Shown here piece by piece: positions 17,487 through 25,417 of a stretch of DNA of 64,000 nt (position 1 is its first letter; every line of letters starts with the position of its first letter). The position numbers and the translations under genes are program-made. Source of the stretch: Actinomadura graeca (GTDB lineage Bacteria; Actinomycetota; Actinomycetes; Streptosporangiales; Streptosporangiaceae); assembly GCF_019175365.1 (NCBI RefSeq), contig NZ_CP059572.1, positions 7,502,001 to 7,566,000 on the forward strand, read 5' to 3'. The notes below the pieces were generated by a model. That model was not told the origin of the DNA. It was given only the letters and a program-made list of their open reading frames with translations, and ran no database searches.

Positions 17487-17849
17487 TCAGACGGCCGCGG
17501 CGGCGTCGTGGTGGTCCCGCGCGGTGATCACTGCCCCGACGTTCTCCTGCGCCCACTCGGTGATGGCCTCGATCGGGCGTTGCAGGGACAGGCCGAGAGG
17601 GGTGAGGGCGTACTCGACGCGGGGCGGGACCTCGGCGAAGACGTGCCGCGTGAGCAGGCCGTCGCGTTCCATGGCCCGCAGCGTCTGGGTAAGGACCTTG
17701 GGTGTGACGCCGCCGATGGTGTCGCGCAGATGGGTGAAACGACGGGGGCCGCCGGCAAGGGTCAGCACGACCAGCACCGACCACTTGTCGCCGATCCGGT
17801 CGAGGATCAGCCGGGTCGGGCAGTCGGGATCGAACGCGTCGCCTCTCAT
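17487..17849 (-). CDS. HxlR-family transcriptional regulator
   Basis: A 120-residue winged-helix DNA-binding protein. Family signatures are CPTRLILDRIGDKWSVLVVLTL, RRFTHLRDTIGGVTPKVLTQTLRAMERDGLLTR (written here in two overlapping pieces: RRFTHLRDTIGGVTPKVL and TQTLRAMERDGLLTR) and PPRVEYALTPLGLSL. The N-terminal Cys (DPDC) is the conserved redox-sensitive cysteine of several HxlR proteins. It is divergent from a Rossmann-fold oxidoreductase across 107 bp that contain an operator-like palindrome, the usual arrangement for a sensor controlling a detoxifying reductase and itself. Confidence 0.92.
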   Translation of the reverse strand: MRGDAFDPDCPTRLILDRIGDKWSVLVVLTLAGGPRRFTHLRDTIGGVTPKVLTQTLRAMERDGLLTRHVFAEVPPRVEYALTPLGLSLQRPIEAITEWAQENVGAVITARDHHDAAAAV

Positions 17850-17887
17850 AGTTTCCGAAGGATATCAATGGATCGTTGAAGTAACCG

Positions 17888-17902
17888 GTATCCGATGGAT
17901 AC
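17888..17902. promoter_or_regulatory. Putative HxlR operator
   Basis: GTATCC-GAT-GGATAC is a perfect 6-3-6 inverted repeat between the divergent HxlR gene and the reductase gene. A related imperfect site, GGATATCAATGGATC, lies about 20 bp to the left near the HxlR start. Position and symmetry fit binding of a dimeric HxlR regulator. Confidence 0.6.
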
Positions 17903-17956
17903 TTTCGGCCCGGGCGGTGGCCTCCGCCCTCTCGACCACAGTCAAGGAGATCTGAC

Positions 17957-18580
17957 ATGAGGATTCTGCTGATCGGCGCGACCGGGATGATCGGACAGCG
18001 GGTGGCCGACGAGGCGCGCCGCCGGGGCCACGAGGTGACCGGTGTCACCCGCAGCGGAAAGGACGGCACCGCCCAGGCCGAGGCGTCCGACGCGGCGGCC
18101 GTGGCCGCGCTCGCCGAGGGCCACGACGCGGTCGTCCTCGCGGTGGCGCCGCCCCGCGACGGCTCCGAGGCCGCCGGGCCGCTGGTCGCGGCGGGCCGCG
18201 GCACGCTGGCCGGGCTGCGCTCCGCCGGGGTGCGCCGCCTGGTCGTGGTGGGCGGTGCCGGCAGCCTGGAGGTGGCGCCCGGGGTCCGGCTCGTGGACAC
18301 CCCCGAGTTCCCCGACCTCTACAAGGCCGAGGCGCTCGCGCAGGGCGAGCTGCTCGCCGTGGTCAGGGCCGAGGCCGGCGACCTGGACTGGACCTACATC
18401 TCGCCCGCCGCGGGGATCGAGCCCGGCGAGCGCACCGGGGCGTTCCGCGTCGGCGGCGACCAGCTGCTCACCGACGCCGGCGGCAAGAGCTTCATCAGCG
18501 CCGAGGACTACGCCGTCGCCCTCGTGGACGAGCTGGAGAAGAACGAGGCCGTGGGCCGCCGCATCACCGTCGCCTACTAG
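17957..18580 (+). CDS. NAD(P)-binding Rossmann-fold oxidoreductase (NmrA/SDR-like)
   Basis: A 207-residue cytoplasmic protein of the atypical short-chain dehydrogenase type. The N-terminal MRILLIGATGMIGQRVADEA is a clear dinucleotide-binding motif, and VRRLVVVGGAGSLEVAPG and LDWTYISPAAGIEPGERTG are typical of the NAD(P)H-binding/YwnB-like group. ATG 17957 has AAGGAG 9 nt upstream. Divergent from the HxlR regulator that probably controls it. Its 3' end overlaps the convergent LigD-like gene by 17 bp. Substrate unknown; relatives act on quinones or reactive carbonyls. Confidence 0.88.
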   Translation: MRILLIGATGMIGQRVADEARRRGHEVTGVTRSGKDGTAQAEASDAAAVAALAEGHDAVVLAVAPPRDGSEAAGPLVAAGRGTLAGLRSAGVRRLVVVGGAGSLEVAPGVRLVDTPEFPDLYKAEALAQGELLAVVRAEAGDLDWTYISPAAGIEPGERTGAFRVGGDQLLTDAGGKSFISAEDYAVALVDELEKNEAVGRRITVAY

Positions 18581-19607
18581 GGACGAGCCGCCAGGCGTCC
18601 GACTCCCCGCCCGGCTCGTACCGGGAGTCGAGGCGCTTGGCGACCACGCCCGGCAGGTCCCGGGCGCGGGCCGCCTCGCGGACGGCGCCGCCCTCGCCCG
18701 GGTACCAGGGCGCCGTCTGCCAGAGCGGGCCCGACAGCCCGAGGCCGTCGAGCGTCTCCCGGCGCTCCCGGTACGGGACGTCCAGCAGCGGCCTGCCGTC
18801 CAGGTGCAGCACGTCGAAGATCAGGTAGGTCTCGCGGCCCTCCAGGACGGCGACCTCCCCGTCCAGCAGCGCCGGGCGGGCGCCGAGCGCCGCGCCGAGC
18901 CGGGAGCCGAGGCGGGCGGGGCCGTCCGCCGCCCGGCCCCCGTCGCCGGTGAAGCGGGCCCGGCCGCCTTCGACGTAGGCGAGCAGGCGCCGCCCGTCCC
19001 AGGCGAACTCGAACGCCCACGCCGTCCCGTCCCGGGGCAGCCGGGACCGCTCCGACGCCCGCATGGGCGGCAGCGACTCCGGGAGCGGCTCGGCGCCGGG
19101 ATCGGCCGGCGGGTCCATCCGGTGGATCATCCAGTTCCTGCCGCGGGTCCGGAACAGCACGTACCTGCCGGACACGCGCGAGCCGTGCAGGACGACCTTC
19201 ACCTCGCGCTCGGACCACTTCTCCGTCTCGTACGTGCCGCGGTCCCAGATGTGGACCGCGCCGCCGCCGTACTCCCCGCGCGGGATGTCGCCCTCGAAGG
19301 TGGCGTACTCCAGCGGATGGTCCTCGGTGTGCACGGCGAGGTGGTTCGTCTCCGGGCTCCACGGCAGGCCCTTCGGCACCGCCCAGGACACCAGCACCCC
19401 GTCGCGCTCGAAGCGCAGGTCCCAGTGGAGGCTGCTCGCGTGGTGCTCCTGGACGACGAAGGTGTCGTCGTCGCCGTGCGGCAGCGCCCTCTCCTCGGGG
19501 ACGGGCTCGGGCGTCCTCCCGGCGTCGCGCCTGCTCCGGTACTCGGCGAGCCGGTCGCCCTTCCCCGGCGCCCTCGCGTCCTTCTTCGCGTCCTTCTTCG
19601 GGGTCAC
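18564..19607 (-). CDS. LigD-like protein: 3'-phosphoesterase domain plus degenerate ATP-dependent ligase domain
   Basis: 347 residues, GTG start at 19607. Residues about 48-165 are the phosphoesterase domain of bacterial non-homologous end joining enzymes: VVQEHHASSLHWDLRFE with His55/His61/Asp63, then HPLEYATFEGDIPRGEYGGG. Residues about 195-345 resemble the ligase nucleotidyltransferase domain, but motif I reads FEFAWDG, with Ala202 where the adenylated lysine of KxDG should be. Motif III-like YLIFDVLHLDG and motif IV-like GVVAKRLDS (Lys324) remain. The final W-x-K-x-K becomes WRLV and the C-terminal OB domain is missing. It should process 3' ends but not seal nicks. It may help Ku-dependent or other repair. 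Confidence 0.85.
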   Translation of the reverse strand: MTPKKDAKKDARAPGKGDRLAEYRSRRDAGRTPEPVPEERALPHGDDDTFVVQEHHASSLHWDLRFERDGVLVSWAVPKGLPWSPETNHLAVHTEDHPLEYATFEGDIPRGEYGGGAVHIWDRGTYETEKWSEREVKVVLHGSRVSGRYVLFRTRGRNWMIHRMDPPADPGAEPLPESLPPMRASERSRLPRDGTAWAFEFAWDGRRLLAYVEGGRARFTGDGGRAADGPARLGSRLGAALGARPALLDGEVAVLEGRETYLIFDVLHLDGRPLLDVPYRERRETLDGLGLSGPLWQTAPWYPGEGGAVREAARARDLPGVVAKRLDSRYEPGGESDAWRLVPSRRR

Positions 19608-19684
19608 GGCCGCTACCTACCCACCCCGCGCGGACCACCCTTCGGGCGTTCGCCCCGGGGGAGTGCCGCCCGCGGGGCGTCCGC

Positions 19685-20347
19685 TCAGCGGATGAAGACG
19701 GCGTAGTCGGCCACGTCCGCGGTGAGGGCCGGCGGCAGGCCCGCGACCGCGGACAGCTCCTCGGCCGAGACGAATCCGCCGGTCTCGGCGCGCACCCGCT
19801 CGATTTGCGCCGCCAGCTCGGGGGTGATGCCGGGCAGCAGCGACAGCGCCTCCGCCGGGGCGTGGTTGACGTCGACCAGCCCGCCGTCGTTGTACTGCTG
19901 AGGCAGGTCCGGGCGCCCGATGCGCAGCTCCCTGGCGAGCCCCGGGTCGGACGCGGCGAGCTCCCGCGCCTTGTCGCGCAGGAGCCGCTGCCGCCGGACC
20001 CGCTCCACGACGGCGTCGTTGTCGACGCCCGACAGCCCGTGCGGGTCGAACACCCGCCGCCGGATCAGGAACGCGTGCCCGCAGCCGACGAGGCCCAGCA
20101 GGATCAGCAGTAACCCGGCCGAGCCCGGCGCCATGAGCAGGATCGCCGTGTAGAGCGCCAGGTAGACGGCGGACGAGATCCACAGGTCCGCGCTGCGCCG
20201 CCACAGGGCCGCCGCCGCGAACGAGAACGGGGTGACGAGACCGACCGTGAGAAGCGGCAGCGCCGCCCACGTCGCGCTCAGCGCCGCCCGCCCCGGCGGC
20301 ATGCTGTCGGACGGAACCCTCGGGTCGTACGGAGCTGGGGCGTTCAT
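19685..20347 (-). CDS. Membrane protein with helix-hairpin-helix domain (ComEA-like)
   Basis: 220 residues. Two or three hydrophobic segments occupy residues 25-92; a charged linker follows (RRRVFDPHGLSGVDNDAVVERVRRQR). The C-terminal 70 residues form a helix-hairpin-helix DNA-binding unit: VDVNHAPAEALSLLPGITPELAAQIERV followed by FVSAEELSAVAGLPP (given as VDVNHAPAEALSLLPGITPE and LAAQIERV). This resembles ComEA, but with several membrane segments rather than one. Its role is unknown; DNA binding at the membrane is inferred. It is separated from the downstream LigD-like gene by 77 bp on the same strand. Confidence 0.75.
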   Translation of the reverse strand: MNAPAPYDPRVPSDSMPPGRAALSATWAALPLLTVGLVTPFSFAAAALWRRSADLWISSAVYLALYTAILLMAPGSAGLLLILLGLVGCGHAFLIRRRVFDPHGLSGVDNDAVVERVRRQRLLRDKARELAASDPGLARELRIGRPDLPQQYNDGGLVDVNHAPAEALSLLPGITPELAAQIERVRAETGGFVSAEELSAVAGLPPALTADVADYAVFIR

Positions 20348-20402
20348 CTGGCGGGTCTCCCGGCCGGAGGTGCGGTGGTTCGGACTCTAGATCAGCGGGT
20401 CG

Positions 20403-21260
20403 TCACGGCAGGGTGAGGATTTCGTGGCCGTCGCCGGTGACCAGGATCGTGTGCTCGAACTGCGCGGTGCGCCTGCGGTCCTTGGTCACCACGGTCCAGC
20501 CGTCCGCCCAGATGTCGTAGTCGTGGGCGCCGAGCGTGAGCATCGGCTCGATGGTGAACGTCATGCCCGGCTCGATGACCGTCGTGGCGTTCGGGTCGTC
20601 GTAGTGCGGGACGACCAGGCCCGAGTGGAACGTCGTGCCGATCCCGTGGCCGGTGAAGTCGCGGACGACCCCGTACCCGAACCGCTTGGCGTAGGACTCG
20701 ATGACCCGGCCGATGACGTTCAGCGCCCGCCCGGGCTTGACCGCGCGGATGCCCCGCATCGTCGCCTCGCGGGTGCGCTCGACCAGCAGCCGCGACTCCT
20801 CGTCGACGTCCCCGCACAGGAACGTGGCGTCGGTGTCGCCGTGCACGCCGTCGATGAACGCGGTGATGTCGACGTTGATGATGTCGCCGTCGCGCAGGAC
20901 CGTGTCGTCGGGGATGCCGTGGCAGATCACCTCGTTGAGCGAGGTGCACAGCGACTTCGGGAACCCGCGGTAGCCGAGCGTGGACGGGTAGGCGCCGTGG
21001 TCGAGCAGGAACTCGTGCCCGATGACGTCGAGCTCGTCGGTGGTGACGCCCGGCCGGACGTGCCTGCCGACCTCTTCGAGCGCCTGCGCGGCGATCCTGC
21101 CCGCCACCCGCATACGCTCGATGATCTCCGGGGTCTTGACGTCCGGCTCGCCCGTCCGCGGGCGCTTCTTCCCCACGTACTCCGGGCGCGGGATGTGCGC
21201 GGGGACCTTCCGCATCGGCGAGACGGTGCCGGGCCGGAGTAGTTGGGTCGTCATAGTCAT
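20403..21260 (-). CDS. map: Methionine aminopeptidase, type I
   Basis: 285-residue cytoplasmic metallopeptidase that removes N-terminal methionine from new proteins. All metal ligands are visible: Asp pair in [18 protein letters not shown], His in [13 protein letters not shown], Glu in FTIEPML and Glu in QFEHTILVT. The 40-residue N-terminal extension, with [13 protein letters not shown], is typical of one actinobacterial MetAP class. ATG 21260 has another ATG two codons on. A conserved 58-residue gene is divergent from it, 63 bp away. Confidence 0.96.
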   Translation of the reverse strand: MTMTTQLLRPGTVSPMRKVPAHIPRPEYVGKKRPRTGEPDVKTPEIIERMRVAGRIAAQALEEVGRHVRPGVTTDELDVIGHEFLLDHGAYPSTLGYRGFPKSLCTSLNEVICHGIPDDTVLRDGDIINVDITAFIDGVHGDTDATFLCGDVDEESRLLVERTREATMRGIRAVKPGRALNVIGRVIESYAKRFGYGVVRDFTGHGIGTTFHSGLVVPHYDDPNATTVIEPGMTFTIEPMLTLGAHDYDIWADGWTVVTKDRRRTAQFEHTILVTGDGHEILTLP

Positions 21261-21323
21261 GGAGTGTAGTCAGCGTGTCCGGGGCACGAATCCCGTGCCG
21301 AAGCGTGATCGAAGGGGAGGCCG

Positions 21324-21500
21324 ATGGCCGGCAAGGACGGTGACTGGTGGTTCTGCCTGAAGCACATGAAGGTCGAGCACGGGCCGGGCTGCCCGAACAA
21401 GGACCGGATGGGGCCCTACGACTCGGAGGGCGCGGCGGCGGCCGCGCTGGAGACGGCCCGGGAGCGCAACGAGACCTGGCGTCGCCAGGACGAGCACTGA
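21324..21500 (+). CDS. Conserved small actinobacterial protein, 58 aa
   Basis: Begins MAGKDGDWWFCLKHMKVEHG and continues with GPGCPNKDRMGPY, then an acidic/Ala-rich helix ending ETWRRQDEH. ATG 21324 has the strong site GGGGAGG 4 nt upstream. The pattern of two Trp, a C-x2-H-like pair (CLKH) and a second Cys (GCPNKDR) resembles small proteins found beside map in many actinomycetes; the Cys/His residues might bind zinc. No function is known. It is divergent from map. Confidence 0.75.
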   Translation: MAGKDGDWWFCLKHMKVEHGPGCPNKDRMGPYDSEGAAAAALETARERNETWRRQDEH

Positions 21501-21560
21501 TCAGGCGGGCACCGGCCGGGCGGGCCGCGGCTGGGCGGGCGGCGGTCAGACGGGCGGCGG

Positions 21561-22148
21561 TCAGTCGACGACGGGACCGCTGACGGTCTCCAGGAGCCGG
21601 GCGAGGCGGCTGCGCAGGCCGCGGACGCCGCGTCCCGGCTCGGCGCCCGCGGCGGCGCTGACCAGGTGCTGGGCGCCGTCGAAGGACAGGACCGCCTCGC
21701 CCGGCGGCACGGTCAGCGCCTCGTGCGCGAGGCCGCGCAGCTCACGGTCGCCCCCCTCCAGCGCGAGAACGCGCGCGCCGGTGCGGCGGGCGTCGTCGAC
21801 CCGCTCCAGCAGGGGGGCGGGGGCGTCCTCCTCGGCGACGACGAACAGCGTCTCGCCCCGCTCGGCCGCCTCCAGCCGCTCCAGCCCGACCCGCAGGTGC
21901 GGGGGCGCGTCCGGCGGCGGCGACCAGCGCACCAGCGTGGGGGCCAGGCCGGGCGCGTCACCGAGGCGGCTCTCGTCGTCCAGGTGCGCCGCCAGGTGCC
22001 AGGGATCGTCGCCGGGCGTGCCGACGAGCAGGAGCCCGCCCGCCGTGCGGGACGTCACCCGCAGCGCCCGCCCGAACTCGCGCGTCCGCTCCAGCCAGCC
22101 GGTGGCCGACAGCACCTCGCGCAACATCGTGACCTGCTCGGCGTCCAC
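21561..22148 (-). CDS. Conserved actinobacterial protein of unknown function
   Basis: 195 residues from GTG 22148 (MDAEQVTMLREVLSATGWLE). It has an alpha/beta pattern with GGLLLVGTPGDDPWHLAAHL, LVRWSPPPDAPPHLRVGLER, GETLFVVAEEDAPAPLLERV and VLALEGGDRELRGLAHEAL. The spacing resembles similar proteins encoded beside npdG in other actinomycetes, but no catalytic signature is visible and no membrane segment or signal peptide is present. It is divergent from npdG across 93 bp. Function not recognised. Confidence 0.7.
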   Translation of the reverse strand: MDAEQVTMLREVLSATGWLERTREFGRALRVTSRTAGGLLLVGTPGDDPWHLAAHLDDESRLGDAPGLAPTLVRWSPPPDAPPHLRVGLERLEAAERGETLFVVAEEDAPAPLLERVDDARRTGARVLALEGGDRELRGLAHEALTVPPGEAVLSFDGAQHLVSAAAGAEPGRGVRGLRSRLARLLETVSGPVVD

Positions 22149-22241
22149 CCGACCATCGTGCCGCACCCGGCGCCGCCGCGCAGGCCCTTCCCGGGGAGCC
22201 GGGTGCTTCCGGGGGGAATGTCGCCTGGCAGACTCGGCGGC

Positions 22242-22934
22242 ATGACCGAACAGCAGAAGGGTCCCGGCGACCTTCCGGACGCCGGCGGCCTCACCATCGG
22301 GATCCTGGGCGGCACCGGCGACCAGGGCAAGGGCCTCGCGCGCCGGTTCGCGATGGCCGGGAACCGCGTGGTCATCGGGTCGCGGAAGGCCGACCGGGCG
22401 CGGGAGGCCGCCGAGGAGCTGGGCGCGGGCCTCCCGGTCTCCGGGGCCGAGAACCCGGTGGCCGCGGGAGACGCCGACGTGGTGATCGTCGCGGTGCCGT
22501 GGGACGGCCACCGGGCCACGCTGGAGTCGCTGCGCGCCGAGCTGGCCGGGAAGATCGTCGTGGACTGCGTGAACCCGCTCGGCTTCGAGAAGGGCAAGGG
22601 CGCCTACGCGCTGCCGGTCGAGGAGGGCAGCGCCGCCCAGCAGGCCGCCGCCGTGCTGCCGGACAGCCGCGTGGTCGCCGCGTTCCACCACGTGTCGGCG
22701 AAGCTGCTGCTCGACCCGGGGGTGGACGCGATGGAGCTGGACGTCCTCGTCCTCGGTGACGACCGGGAGGCGACCGACCTGGTGCAGGCGCTCGCGGGGC
22801 GCATCCCCGGCATGCGCGGCGTGTACGGCGGGCGGCTGCACAACGCCCACCAGGTCGAGGCGTTCACCGCGAACCTCATCTCCATCAACCGCCGCTACAA
22901 GTCCCACGCGGGCCTCCGGGTCACCGACGTCTGA
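22242..22934 (+). CDS. npdG: NADPH:F420 reductase
   Basis: 230-residue cytoplasmic enzyme exchanging hydride between NADPH and coenzyme F420. The N-terminal GLTIGILGGTGDQGKGLARR and VVIGSRKADRAREAAEEL segments match F420-dependent NADP reductases, where the SRK stretch selects NADPH. DVVIVAVPWDGH and VVDCVNPLGFEKGKGAY are further family motifs, and the end IPGMRGVYGGRLHNAHQVEAF is diagnostic. ATG 22242 is used; an upstream in-frame ATG at 22218 follows a G-rich run too closely. It supplies reduced F420 for oxidoreductases such as the one at 12.6 kb. Confidence 0.93.
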   Translation: MTEQQKGPGDLPDAGGLTIGILGGTGDQGKGLARRFAMAGNRVVIGSRKADRAREAAEELGAGLPVSGAENPVAAGDADVVIVAVPWDGHRATLESLRAELAGKIVVDCVNPLGFEKGKGAYALPVEEGSAAQQAAAVLPDSRVVAAFHHVSAKLLLDPGVDAMELDVLVLGDDREATDLVQALAGRIPGMRGVYGGRLHNAHQVEAFTANLISINRRYKSHAGLRVTDV

Positions 22935-23100
22935 CCGGGCCGGTCCGGGGGGTGTGGGGGTCGTCCCCCACAAGGAACCGGACCGGTCCTCCGGGGCAGC
23001 GATCCGGACGAAAGTAGTGAAAACTGGCGGGAGCGGTAGCTGTCGGCGGCGCGTCCAAGTGCTGTCGTCTTATGATCGGTGTGCGATAGGGCAGGTGGAG

Positions 23101-23427
23101 ATGAGGCAGAACCGGTCGGCGGACCCGTGGAGCACCTTTCTCGCCCCGTCGGGGCGTGCCCCGGGGGTGACGCCGTCCGGCGCGGCGTCCTCCGGAGAGC
23201 CGGGCCGCGCGCCCGGCGGTGGTGACGATCCCGGCGGCGAGGACGCGTGCCACCGCGTCCTGGAACGTTTGAGGGCCGCGCGGGGCCCGTTGTCGCTGGA
23301 GCAGATCCACCACGCCACCCGTCTCGGGCTGCTGGAGGTCGCCGACGCCGTCGACGCGCTGCGCGGACGCGGGCTGGTCGAGGTCGAGCGGGAGATCGAC
23401 GAGGTCGTGAGGCTGACCGAGGGATGA
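23101..23427 (+). CDS. Small winged-helix-like protein of unknown function
   Basis: 108 residues. The first half is Pro/Gly/Ser-rich and probably disordered. The second half (HRVLERLRAARGPLSLEQIH, then LGLLEVADAVDALRGRGLVEVE) has the helix-turn-helix spacing of a winged-helix domain, ending in a short beta hairpin with VVRLTEG. ATG 23101 follows GGTGGAG with no spacer; GTG 23095 is an alternative. It lies 10 bp ahead of the next gene, so the two form a unit. Confidence 0.65.
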   Translation: MRQNRSADPWSTFLAPSGRAPGVTPSGAASSGEPGRAPGGGDDPGGEDACHRVLERLRAARGPLSLEQIHHATRLGLLEVADAVDALRGRGLVEVEREIDEVVRLTEG

Positions 23428-23437
23428 ACGGGGCCGG

Positions 23438-24181
23438 ATGATCGGATACGTCGTCGCCGTCTCGCTGAGCTGCCTGGTCGGCGTCGCCGAGCTGGTCAGC
23501 CGGTACCGGGACCGGCCCACCACGCTGGTGCGCGTGCCGAGCACCTGGGCGTACGTGCTGATCAACGGGGGCGCGGGCGCGGGGTCCCTGCTGCTCCTGC
23601 ACACCTTCGACTGGCGGTTCGGCGTCCAGGCCGCGGACGTGGCCGGGGCGACGCAGGTGCTGGTGGCGAGCCTCGGCTCGATGATGGTGTTCCGCAGCGC
23701 GGTGTTCACCGTCCGGGTCGGGGACGAGGACGTCGCGGTCGGCCCGAGCACGCTGCTCACCTCGCTGCTCGCCGCCGCCGACCGTGGCGTGGACCGGATG
23801 CAGGCCAAGACCCGCGCGCAGGAGGCGGGCGAGATCATGCGGGGCGTCTCGTTCCGCAAGTCGCGGCTCGCGCTGCCGACCTACTGCCTCGGGCTGCTGC
23901 AGAACGTCTCCGCCGAGGACCAGGCCGACCTGCGCACCGCGGTGGACGCCCTCGCGGGCAGCGAGATGACCGACGGGCAGATGGCCCTCAACCTCGGGCT
24001 GCTGCTGATGAACGTGGCGGGACCGGACGTGCTCCGGTCGGCCGTCCAGACGCTCGGCGCGGAGATCACGGTGGACGGCGGCGGGGCGCGGCCCGTGCCG
24101 CCGCCCCGCGAGGGGCAGGCGGACGAGGCCGGCAACGGCGGTCACCGCCCCGAGCTGGCCCGGGCCAACCCCGACCGGTAA
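23438..24181 (+). CDS. Membrane protein of unknown function
   Basis: 247 residues. Two or three hydrophobic segments lie at residues 1-18 (IGYVVAVSLSCLVGVAEL), about 40-56 and about 70-90. A soluble helical part follows with VDRMQAKTRAQEAGEIMRGV, an LPTYCLGLLQNVSAEDQADL stretch and a regularly helical ALNLGLLLMNVAGPDVL. The C-terminal 30 residues are Pro/Gly-rich. No family is recognised. It follows the winged-helix-like gene by 10 bp, so it may be a membrane partner of that protein. Confidence 0.65.
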   Translation: MIGYVVAVSLSCLVGVAELVSRYRDRPTTLVRVPSTWAYVLINGGAGAGSLLLLHTFDWRFGVQAADVAGATQVLVASLGSMMVFRSAVFTVRVGDEDVAVGPSTLLTSLLAAADRGVDRMQAKTRAQEAGEIMRGVSFRKSRLALPTYCLGLLQNVSAEDQADLRTAVDALAGSEMTDGQMALNLGLLLMNVAGPDVLRSAVQTLGAEITVDGGGARPVPPPREGQADEAGNGGHRPELARANPDR

Positions 24182-24245
24182 CCCGCTCGCCCACCCGGCC
24201 GTGTCCCTCGGACCAGCCCAGGCGTCACGCGGGCGCGCGCCCTGA

Positions 24246-24279
24246 CCGGTGGGGCAAAGCCGGAGGCAAGCCCCACCGG
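24246..24279 (-). terminator. Strong hairpin downstream of panB
   Basis: CCGGTGGGGC and GCCCCACCGG form a perfect 10-bp stem around a 14-nt loop that has its own GCC/GGC pairing. It lies about 95 bp past the panB stop, just beyond repeat copy B, and also follows the convergent membrane-protein gene, so it can serve both strands. Confidence 0.65.
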
Positions 24280-24363
24280 GAAGATCGCGAAGCGATGACG
24301 CGCTCGCCCGAGCACGGTCAGCGGGACGAGCCGCCAGGCGAGTCCCTCTGGGCCGGGATTGCA
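24277..24363 (-). repeat. Dispersed intergenic repeat, copy B (inverted)
   Basis: Reverse complement of the element at 6231-6315, almost collinear over about 85 bp. It runs from TGCAATCCCGGCCCAG to TCGCGATCTTCCCG when read leftward. It sits between the panB stop and its terminator hairpin, as copy A sits directly behind an XRE gene. Location at 3' ends of genes on both occasions suggests a non-coding, possibly RNA-structured or REP-like element. Confidence 0.75.
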
Positions 24364-24374
24364 GTGAACACAGC

Positions 24375-25223
24375 TCAGCGGTAGGAGTGCTCGGGCGCCG
24401 GGTAGACGCCGTTCACGACCTCGTCGGCGTAGGCGCGGGCGGCGTCGCCGAGCAGCGCACCCATGTCGGCGAACCTCTTGACGAACTTCGCGGTGTGCGG
24501 GGTGAGGCCGGCCATGTCCTGCCAGACGAGGACCTGGGCGTCGGTCTGGTTGCCGCCGCCGATGCCGATCGTCGGGATGGACAGGGAGGCGGTGACGCGG
24601 GCGGCGAGGTCCTCGGGGACGCATTCGAGCACGACCGCGAACGCGCCCGCGGCCTCCAGCGCCTTGGCGTCGGCCATCAGCTCCTCGCCGGACTCGCCGC
24701 GGCCCTGCACCCGGTACCCGCCGAAGACGTTCACCGACTGGGGGGTGAGGCCGAGGTGGCCCATCACCGGGACGCCGGACGCGACGAGCGCCTCGGCCTG
24801 CGGCAGGACCCGGCGGCCGCCCTCCAGCTTGATCGCGTGCGCGCCGGTCTCCTTGAGGAAGCGGGTGGCGGTCGCGAGCGCGTCGGCGACGCCGGCCTGG
24901 TAGGAGCCGAACGGCAGGTCCGCGACGACCATCGCGCGCTTGGAGCCGCGGACGACGGCGGCGGTCAGCGGGATGAGGTCGTCCACGGTGACGGGGATCG
25001 TGGAGTCGTAGCCGTAGACGACCATCGCGGCGGAGTCGCCGACGAGCAGGACGGGGATCCCGGCCTCGTCGAAGATCCGCGCGGTGAGGGCGTCGTAGGC
25101 GGTCAGCATGGGCCACTTCTCGTGCCGCGCCTTGGCGGCCGCGATGTCGCGCACGGTGACCCGCCGCCCGCTCGTACCGCCGTAGAGCGCGGTCGCCTGC
25201 GCGGGCGTGACAGTTGCAGACAT
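24375..25223 (-). CDS. panB: 3-methyl-2-oxobutanoate hydroxymethyltransferase
   Basis: 282-residue cytoplasmic enzyme that transfers a hydroxymethyl group from methylenetetrahydrofolate to ketoisovalerate, the first step to pantothenate and CoA. The ATG at 25223 has GGAGGT 5 nt upstream and starts just before the family core. Motifs: [34 protein letters not shown] (Asp metal ligand), [15 protein letters not shown] (Glu), [10 protein letters not shown] and VLECVP. A 194-bp gap with an exporter promoter separates it from the divergent MFS gene. No panC or panD is in the window. Confidence 0.95.
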   Translation of the reverse strand: MSATVTPAQATALYGGTSGRRVTVRDIAAAKARHEKWPMLTAYDALTARIFDEAGIPVLLVGDSAAMVVYGYDSTIPVTVDDLIPLTAAVVRGSKRAMVVADLPFGSYQAGVADALATATRFLKETGAHAIKLEGGRRVLPQAEALVASGVPVMGHLGLTPQSVNVFGGYRVQGRGESGEELMADAKALEAAGAFAVVLECVPEDLAARVTASLSIPTIGIGGGNQTDAQVLVWQDMAGLTPHTAKFVKRFADMGALLGDAARAYADEVVNGVYPAPEHSYR

Positions 25224-25342
25224 GGAGTACCTCCGGTCTCGAGGCGCCACTGCGGCGTACCCGGACGGAACCGATCGTGCCACTTGGAGAACGATTCGGG
25301 AACCCCGCGCCATTCCCCGGATCCGGGGAATGAATTCCGAAA

Positions 25343-25389
25343 CGATACCGTTGCGTATCGCAGTGACAAGGCGTACGCTCATTACGCAA
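25343..25389 (+). promoter_or_regulatory. Putative promoter and TetR-type operator of the DHA2 exporter
   Basis: CGATAC-CGTTGC-GTATCG (25343-25360) is a perfect 6-6-6 inverted repeat. It overlaps a candidate -35 TTGCGT (25351-25356), with TACGCT 17 bp on (25374-25379) as a -10. A wider inverted pair TTGCGTA/TACGCAA (25351-25357 and 25383-25389) brackets the region, and GCGTACGC lies between. The exporter is followed directly by a TetR-family gene, so binding of that repressor here is likely. Confidence 0.6.
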
Positions 25390-25417
25390 CGCAGACGTAT
25401 CGATAGAGAGGGGCACC

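Noticed and set aside
18581..18600. An 18-bp exact match (GGGACGAGCCGCCAGGCG) to part of the dispersed repeat, near the end of the LigD-like gene
   Set aside because: It encodes the W-R-L-V end motif of that gene and the similarity does not extend further, so coincidence is likelier than a third copy.
25224..25342. A riboswitch ahead of panB or the exporter
   Set aside because: Only short palindromes are visible and no known riboswitch core was recognised.
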